Positions 57,289 through 64,000 of a DNA stretch of 64,000 bases are shown piece by piece. Position 1 is the first letter of the stretch; each line of letters starts with the position of its first letter. The stretch covers positions 20,825,120 through 20,889,119 of the forward strand of contig CM057235.1 in the NCBI GenBank assembly GCA_029891385.1, given 5' to 3'. The notes below the pieces were generated by a model, which had not been told where the DNA came from, did no database searches, and saw nothing but the letters and a program-made list of their open reading frames with translations. Origin of the DNA: Erythroxylum novogranatense (lineage: Eukaryota > Streptophyta > Magnoliopsida > Malpighiales > Erythroxylaceae). The translations under genes and the position numbers were made by a program.

Positions 57289-58658
57289 CGCAGGCAATCA
57301 TCACAAAAAAAATATGGGAGTTAAAACAATTGAACCAAGAATTAAAATCGAACTTTAATCTAACAACCGAGCCACCTCAAATTGTTACAAAAATATTTTC
57401 CAATAATCCCAATTTACTACCTGCCACAGATACACCTCCAGCCAACAACACACTAACGCAAATCACACAAAAAAACTCCTAAACCAGCTGCCACTCTCAC
57501 ACAAAGTCACGCACAAGATCATCTGCTACCCTCACTTACGCCACACACACACACTCCCTTAACAAACGTCACACCTTCACAAAGCCCTCTCTTCTTATGC
57601 ACAAAACCAGCACAACAACATTTTCTTCTCTTCTTTTATTTTTTTTCCAAGCTAACACACCAGCTGTACACACTCACAAACATGTTACTCTCCTCCCTTT
57701 TGCGCCACTCACCTCTTCATTTTCTCCTTATGATTTTTGCTGTTTTTTTTTCACTCAATCACGTCAAAGCCACAAAGCCAACTCCAACGCAGAACACACA
57801 CCAACATTGTAGCTGGAAGTGACAAATTAATGTTGGCTCTTAACACTCTTCACTGACCACGCACCTCACTAAACAGCACACACGATTTTTTTCTTCTGAT
57901 TTTTCTAACCTTCACACACTCACCCAGCTCCAGCTCCTATCTCCACGCTCTCTTCTTAATTTTTCCAGACCACTCAACAAACCACTCACGTTCTAAGCAT
58001 ACACACACCTGCTGCCGTTATTTTCTTCTTAATTTTCTAGCCTTCATGCACATACGTAGACCAGCTTCACACCTTCACTCTCACACAACGCAACACACTC
58101 ATGGACAACACAACAACACAGCACATACAAGTCCCCCCCCCTCTCTTCCACGCAACACTCTTCTGCTGCCTTTTAACGTTGAAAAGCCACAGCACTCACA
58201 TAATTCACACACCACAAAGACATGCACAACACTCCCATCTCCTGCTTCACACACTCCACCCTTAATTATTTCACTCTCCATACTCTACTCAACCACTCCC
58301 CATACTCTACAAGCCGCTTCCTTTTGTCTCCTTCTTTACCTACTACTTCCTCCACTCTTGGGTCCATGCACAGCTCAACCTACATGATCTCTTCTCCACT
58401 CAACGCCAGCTGCTTCCAACAAGCCTAGTCTGCCCTCTTCTCGACAGCTCATGTGTGGAATTTAGTTAGTTTTTGGTCCACCAACAGACCCACACACCTC
58501 CTCCTTCAATGCTTCTGCTGCCTTTTCACGTTATTTTTCTCCTTCGTATTTGTCCAACAAGACTCACGCAACCTCCAACTTCCTTCTCACTTTATATTTT
58601 CATTCCCTCTTTATAAAATGATGTGATAGATTAATGCTTGATCCTTGGCCTTTTGTCA
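57017..58658 (-). mobile_element. Inverted Athila-like LTR
   Basis: Reversed, 57017-57640 matches 62930-63529 of the 3' LTR. Farther on it is more diverged but keeps the style (TATA-like TTTATAAAG, then TGACAAAAGG at the start). Its outer end is placed at TTTTGTCA, 58658. It shows that a second, oppositely oriented copy inserted or recombined into the Athila interior. Open frames here (Ser/Thr/His/Pro-rich) are spurious. Confidence 0.75.
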
Positions 58659-58738
58659 AAACACTTTAAACTTGCAAGCCTCTCTTCGCTGTTGTGTTAT
58701 TAATTGACCACGCTAACCTCATTTTTGTGTCTAATTTT

Positions 58739-59929
58739 CAGGTTGATAAGCTGAAGAGGGAGGCAAGATACTATACCTGGGATGCTCCAATTCTTTGGAA
58801 GCAATGCAGCGATCAGATAATCCGACGATGTGTTCCTAACAATGAGATCCACTCTATCCTTACCTTTGCACATTCTTTATCTTGTGGGGGGCATTTTGGT
58901 GCTAATAGGACTGCTAGGAAGGTTTTAAAGTGTGGATTTTACTGGCCTACTTTGTTTAAAGATGCTTATACTTTTTGCAAGTCTTTTGATAAATGCTAGA
59001 GGTTTGGGAGTCTGGGTAAAAAGCATGAAATGCCTTTAAGACTTGTGCATTTTTGTGAAATTTTTGATGTCTGGGGCATGGATTTTATGGGTCCCTTTCC
59101 TCCGTCATTTGGGTTTTCATAAATATTACTTGCGGTGGATTATGTATCTAGGTGGGTAGAGGCAGTGCCAACTAGGAAAGATGATGCTTCTACTGTTGCC
59201 AAATTTTTACGTGCTTATATTTTTTGCAGGTACGGCATTCCAAGAGCAATCGTCAGTGACCAAGGAACACATTTTTGCAATAGGACTATCAAGTCTTTAC
59301 TTGCTAAATATGGAGTTAATCACAAGCTAGCTACTCCTTATCACCCTCAGACAAATGGGCTAGCTGAAGTCTCCAATCGGGAAGTGAAGCATATACTAGA
59401 AAAAATTGTGAAGTCATCCCGAAAAGATTGGAGTGAAAGGCTCGAGGAGGCACTATGGGCTTACAGGACTGCCTACAAGACCCCTATAGACATGTCCCCT
59501 TTCCGGTTGCTTTATGGCAAGTCTTGCCATCTACCTATGGAGATCGAGCACAAATCTTATTGGGCGATCAAGGCATGTAATGCAGACCTTGAATCTGCAC
59601 TTGAAAACCAGACAATGCAACTCCAAGAGCTTGAAGAGATGAGACTTGAGTCTTATGATAATGCTAGAATCTACAAGGATAAGCTGAAAATGATTCATGA
59701 TAAACATATTCTGAGGAAAGAATTCCATGAAGGTGACAAGGTTCTAAAGTTCAAGGCTCGGCTAAAATTGATGCCCGGAAAGTTCCTCACCAAGTGGGAG
59801 GGCCCTTTCAAAGTTACCAAAGTGCATTCATTTGGAACGGTAGATCTAGTGGATGAAGCTACTGGTCATGTTTTACAAGTCAACGGTCATCTGCTTAAGC
59901 ACTACCATGAGGATCACAGACCCCCTTAA
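58739..59929 (+). pseudogene. Integrase of the Athila-like gypsy element, one stop and one shift
   Basis: The best-preserved retroelement frame of the window. The zinc-binding part reads VDKLKREARYYTWDAPILWK, then AHSLSCGGHFGANRTARKVL and CKSFDKC, then TAG (58997-58999, CAG expected). The core has MDFMGPF (Asp 1), IVSDQGTHF (Asp 2) and HPQTNGLAEVSNREVK (Glu), giving a complete DDE triad, and the 264-codon frame 59135-59929 continues through WAYRTAYKTP and KWEGPFKV to a natural TAA. One shift lies near 59115. It would insert cDNA into chromosomes; without RT it cannot act for this copy. Confidence 0.9.
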
Positions 59930-61470
59930 TCCCACAGTTGTTTCCTTCCACCTTTATCATTTTATTCTCTGTTATATTAGTGGTGATATTTGTCTATTGA
60001 GATAATGCGGAATCAGTGTGGGGGAAGGAACCTTTTTAGTAGGAAGTAGTGTTAGTTATTTCTTTCCTTTAGTTATGGTTTGCTAGTTTTCCCTTGCTTT
60101 TGACATTTCGCCTATAGTTATTTTTCTTACATTGAGGCCAATGTGTTGTTTTAAGTGTGGGGGAGTATAGGGATTGATTTGGTTGAATTGTTTACCACTG
60201 CTTGGATTGCCTTATCATTTTACACTGTTGTTTGATTGAGCTAAATTGACATTTTCTTTTTCTTTTTTCTCTTGTGAACGGTTTGCTGCGTTTATTCTCA
60301 CTTCGAACTTGACTTTTGTAGTCTTTGGGTTTATTTTCAAATCCTTGTTGCTTATGCATGTGAACATTGACATGTCAAGGTTTGAGTACGTTTTTGATTT
60401 GAGTAATTTTTATTCTTGGTTGATTAGCATAGTGGAGTGCCTTTGGTGCAGTGTTACTAACCTTGTGGTATAACTTGATTTAAGGAAGGAAATATCTTAG
60501 ATAAAACGTTGTTGGAAGGAGTTTTGAGCCTTATTTTTCTTTCTCATCTTGTGTAATTTCTACCTAGCTTGGTTAGCCTCTAGAACTTGTATAGATTCTT
60601 TTTCAAAGCTGCATTAATACCTAGATTTGTGGGTATAATAGGGGCATTTTTTTTTCTAAACCCTTTTTGCCCAAACACAAGCCATTTCAATTGACCTTTG
60701 CTTACCCCCTTTGAGCCTTTACTTTTATTCATTCCGTTGTTTTTGGCACAAGTGTTTGCATGAGTTATGTTATGTTCTTCATGATTAAATGTGCATAATT
60801 TCTGTTGTGATTTTTATTTTCTTGGGTTCAGGCATGCCAAATTTGCAAAAAAAAAAAACAAAGAGAAAAGCCAAAAAGAAAAAAAAAACAAGAAAATAAT
60901 TTGGCCAAAAAGAATCAAGTTTGAAATAAGGCATCCTTTGGTGGATTGAAGATTAAAGATTGGGTCTTGAAAGATGATAATTGCACATTGGTGTTCAATT
61001 GATGGTTGCGCTTTAACTCGTTTTGAGTTATTTTTAATACTCATGCAATACATTTGTCATTTTGTTTTCATCCATTCATTAGCCTTTCATCGACACTACA
61101 ACCTTACAAAATCCCCTTGATCATGAATCTATGGTATATTAGTGGTGGAGATAGTAGAATCTTTACAAGCTTATGGTAGGTGCTAATCTAGGTAGATTGA
61201 GTGAAATTTGCCTATTTTAGAGATGAGCGAAACACTTGGACCTTATGTGAGATCTATTATGTTTCTTTTTCTTTTATCTTGCTATATCTCTTGTGTTGGT
61301 TTCTTTGCACCGAAATATTTCATAGATGTTGGTTGATTAAGGATAGAGGTTGTTTGAGTTAATTGCATATTCTTTTCTTGTCGTTTTTATGTTTGCTTGT
61401 ATTGAATTTAATTTTGGATTTCTTTATTGATAATTTGCCCAGGAGTGCAAAAAGCTAAGTGTGGGGGAGT
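59930..61470 (+). other. 3' non-coding region of the Athila-like element with three PPT-like tracts
   Basis: No supported protein. GTGTGGGGGA tracts occur at about 60017, 60156 and directly before the LTR (61460-61470); the last is the functional position. A poly-A/AAC-rich patch lies at 60848-60900. Confidence 0.75.
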
Positions 61471-63529
61471 TGACAAACTCATTTATTCATATATATTTTC
61501 ATATCAATTGGATGAGTTTTTGTCACTAAAATTAGTATTTATAGCTTTATTTGATTATTATTTGAATTATTGTGCCTTACATTTAATTTTTGTTTATAGG
61601 GACAAAAATTGTCGTTTTTGATTTAACTGTGATAAATTAAATTTTGGACAATTGATGCTACATTATTTTTAATATTTGTTGTAGGGTATTTGAAGAAATT
61701 AAAATTAAAAAAAAGCATCAAAACAGCTAGAGAAGAAACGACATAGTTCTAGTATGAGTGCATGGACCAAGGGAGGAATTATACACATCAAGTTATCAAG
61801 TTGAGGAGAATGGCGTGGTCTTAACTTGATGCTATGGAGACAGCACAATAAAAGGGGCAGCTGGCATTGTTGCTTTTGTTTGGAATATATTAAATATTCA
61901 CATCACAATGAAAGAAAGAAGGGGACAAAAGGTGGTTGCTTGTAGATAATGGGGTGTGGACCAAAAAGGAATAAAGATATAATGGTGGTAGGTGCTACGT
62001 GAGCTGGATGTTTGTTGACTAGTGGGCTATCAAAGAAGAGACGTCTGGAAAAGTGGCCGGAGTGGTGTGCGTTGGAGAGCAAATTAAATTATCAAATAAA
62101 GTTATAGACAAAGGGGAAAAACGAGAGTGTTGTGGGTTGCTTTGACAGTGTGCGTGACTTGAAGTGAAAGGAAGCAGCAGGTGAGGCATGGGTTGAACAT
62201 TAGAGTTAGCTGTAAAGGAGAAAAATAAAGGAAGAAGACAATAAGAAACTAGCAGGAGTTGTGCGTTGTGGCCTTGTGCTGTGGAGAAGCAAATGGAAGA
62301 AACGAAAATATAAAAGAGGCAACACCTGGCCAGCTGCTGGGTGACTTGCATGTGCTGTGGTTTGTATGAGGAGTAGCTACGTGGGTCTGGTGTGTGGATT
62401 TAGTTATGTGCGTGAGTAGCTTAAAAAAATACAAAGAGCCATGGAGGGGCGTGGTCTGTACAACATCTAGGCTGAGAGGTTTTTGGAGTTGAGTGGCTTA
62501 AGAAGGAAAGAAAATAATCAGCTGTTGTTGTGCTTGTGCGTGATCTAAGTGTGCTGTTGTTCTAGTGAGTGGCTTAGGAGTGACTTGGGTGCTGCCTTGA
62601 GTGGAAGTAGCTGCTAGACGTTGTTTTTGGGAGACAAATAAAATGAAGTAGCTGGGCTTGTGTGTCATTGGAGGTGAGTGCTGTGTAATTGTCTTTGGAG
62701 TGGGCCTGTTTGTGTGGTTTTGAAGAGAAAATAACGTGAGCTTGTGAGACCTTGAGAGAAAGAGGCTGGTGGGCTGTTGAGCGCAAGTGGAGTTGGGTGA
62801 GAGTTGATAACGTGATGTGTGATGTTGTGGTAGTGTTGCAGCGCAAGTGGAGTTGGGTGAGAGTTGATAACGTGATGTGTGATGTTGTGGTAGTGTTGCA
62901 AAAAAAAAAAAAAAGAAGAGAAGAAAACGTTGTTGTGCTGGTTTTGTGCGTAAGAAGAGAGGGCTTTGTGAAGGTGTGACGTTTGTTAAGGGAGTGTGTG
63001 TGTGTGACGTAAGTGAGGGCAGTAGATGATCTTGTGCGTGACTTTATGTGAGAGTGGCAACTGGTTTAGGAGTTTTTTTTGTGTGATTTGCGTCAGTGTG
63101 TTGTTGGCTGGAGGTGTATCTGGTGGCAGGTAGTAAATTGAGATTATTGGAAAATATTTTTGTAACAATTTGAGGTGGCTCGGTTGTTAGATTAAAGTTC
63201 GATTTTAATTCTTGGTTCAATTGTTTTAACTCCCATATCTTTTTTAGTGATAATTGCCTGCGTTATTGAACTGGAGGATTGCGTTTATTATTGTTAATTA
63301 CTTGTGTTTGTTTTCTTATTTAATTCACTAATTGTCATTTCAAATTACTCATTTAAATTAAAAAAAACCAAAAACAAGTCCTTGGTGTTATTTTATTTCG
63401 TTGCAACTTTAGCGGTAATTTTTCAAATCAAATCCCATTTTATAGTTTAGGTTGCATTGCATTTAGTTATTTAGGAAATTAATTTCACTTTTGATTTCTC
63501 AAGAGAACGACCCGAGGTTGCGTTTATCA
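61471..63529 (+). repeat. 3' LTR of the Athila-like element
   Basis: 2,059 bp, TGACAAACTC...GTTTATCA. A TATA box lies at 62309-62316. It contains a perfect 60-bp tandem duplication (62781-62840 and 62841-62900). Confidence 0.88.
62781..62900. repeat. Perfect 60-bp tandem duplication
   Basis: Two identical adjacent units beginning GCGCAAGTGGAGTTGGGTGA, followed by a poly-A run. Identity suggests a recent event or an assembly duplication. Confidence 0.97.
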
Positions 63530-64000
63530 ATGGCGAAAAAAAGAGTCATACAATGTTAAGGAGCTAACACATGGTTTCTTACTTCTTAGTTTAGACTTTT
63601 GGTGCGTTGTGCCTAGTATTAATACATGTAGGGACAACAATTTCTATCGAGTTTAGCTAGATCAGTTTGATCTAAGCCTGAGTTATATATAAAATTTTTT
63701 GTTCCATTCAATCTGACTCAAAATTAACGAGTCCAATTCGAGTTAATTAAAATTTGAATCAAATTTAAATTTTAAAAAAAATTGTAAGATATCAAATTAC
63801 ACTTAAATTAACTGTTTGAGTTTAATTGAGCTCAGACTCGAGTCACAAACCTCTTGTTCGATTTAGTTTTATACCAAATTTAAACCCAAACATAAAATTT
63901 CATGCTCAAATTCAACCTTACTTGATGTCATGACTTTTTTGCTCCTTCAAATACTATAAAAAATAAAGCGAGTAATGTAGTAAAAATTAGAAAATTTTGA
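63530..64000. other. Right flank, no gene seen
   Basis: AT-rich sequence with TCGAGT/GAGCTC words of the kind found in small non-autonomous plant transposons; termini are not visible before the window ends. Confidence 0.4.

Larger units (their letters stand above)
41336..63529 (+). mobile_element. Athila-like gypsy element, deleted and multiply nested
   Basis: LTRs of TGACAAACTC...CA type lie at 41336-42589 plus 56604-56875 (interrupted 5' copy) and 61471-63529 (3' copy). Between them only the 3' part of pol (integrase, 58739-59929) and the long 3' non-coding region with GTGTGGGGGAGT tracts remain; gag, protease, RT and RNase H are missing. The LTR copies differ by true substitutions, so it is older than the elements nested in it. 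Boundaries: copia debris on the left; no matching target duplication on the right (AGGAC against ATGGC). Confidence 0.82.

Noticed and set aside
58046..58428. Ser/Thr/His/Pro-rich plus-strand frames of up to 113 codons
   Set aside because: They lie in the reversed, CA-rich strand of an inverted Athila-like LTR and have no domain or family match.

Overview
This window is plant nuclear DNA, most likely from a eudicot with a repeat-rich genome. The evidence is spliced gene fragments with plant-type introns, a plant DTX/MATE transporter gene, a hAT MITE, long ATT/TAA microsatellite tracts, and nested LTR retrotransposons of plant lineages (Tekay/Del-like chromovirus, SIRE-like Copia, Athila-like gypsy). 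No bacterial, organellar or CRISPR features were seen. The species cannot be named from the sequence.

Layout. Positions 1-2124 are the 3' part of a gypsy-type LTR that ends against a broken TRM10 (tRNA m1G9 methyltransferase) pseudogene, 2125-3327. Pseudogene pieces of a PPR protein (4452-5117) and a Werner-type 3'-5' exonuclease (5260-5659) follow. A seven-exon DTX/MATE transporter (7423-9622) is well preserved except around the start of exon 2. A 358-bp hAT MITE with a perfect 8-bp target duplication lies at 10491-10848. Two tandem copies of an SPT6-like exon lie at about 13.19-13.93 kb.

From 13952 to 26396 there is a complete Tekay-like element: LTRs of about 3.93 kb, 5-bp target duplication CTCGC, recognisable gag, PR, RT, RNaseH, IN and chromodomain, all heavily frameshifted as written. 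After a low-information stretch with one reverse-strand exon resembling mitochondrial acyl carrier protein (about 28261-28405) and an AT-rich tract, a non-autonomous element (LARD type) occupies 30599-39537: 3.33-kb LTRs around 2.27 kb of non-coding DNA.

The right third is a nest. An old Copia fragment (40950-41335) abuts an Athila-like element (41336-63529). The 5' LTR of that element is interrupted by a Tekay-like LTR of about 4.36 kb (42853-56603), which is itself interrupted by a nearly complete SIRE-like Copia element on the minus strand (44296-53683, target duplication TAATG). An inverted Athila-like LTR forms a palindrome of about 685 bp with the forward LTR end (56604-57288). Only the integrase part of the Athila pol survives.

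The genes do not form a pathway; they are unrelated, mostly decayed fragments between transposons. The most useful unexplained observations are these. (1) Differences between paired LTRs cluster at CTG/CAG/CCG sites and in homopolymers, which looks like long-read consensus error at methylated sites and may account for many of the apparent frameshifts. (2) Two otherwise diverged LTR families share leader blocks, including a strong splice-donor motif. (3) Tekay-like LTRs contain modules repeated at about 180-200 bp. (4) A GC-rich palindromic motif recurs at the target site, inside the LTRs and in a 50-bp tandem array.
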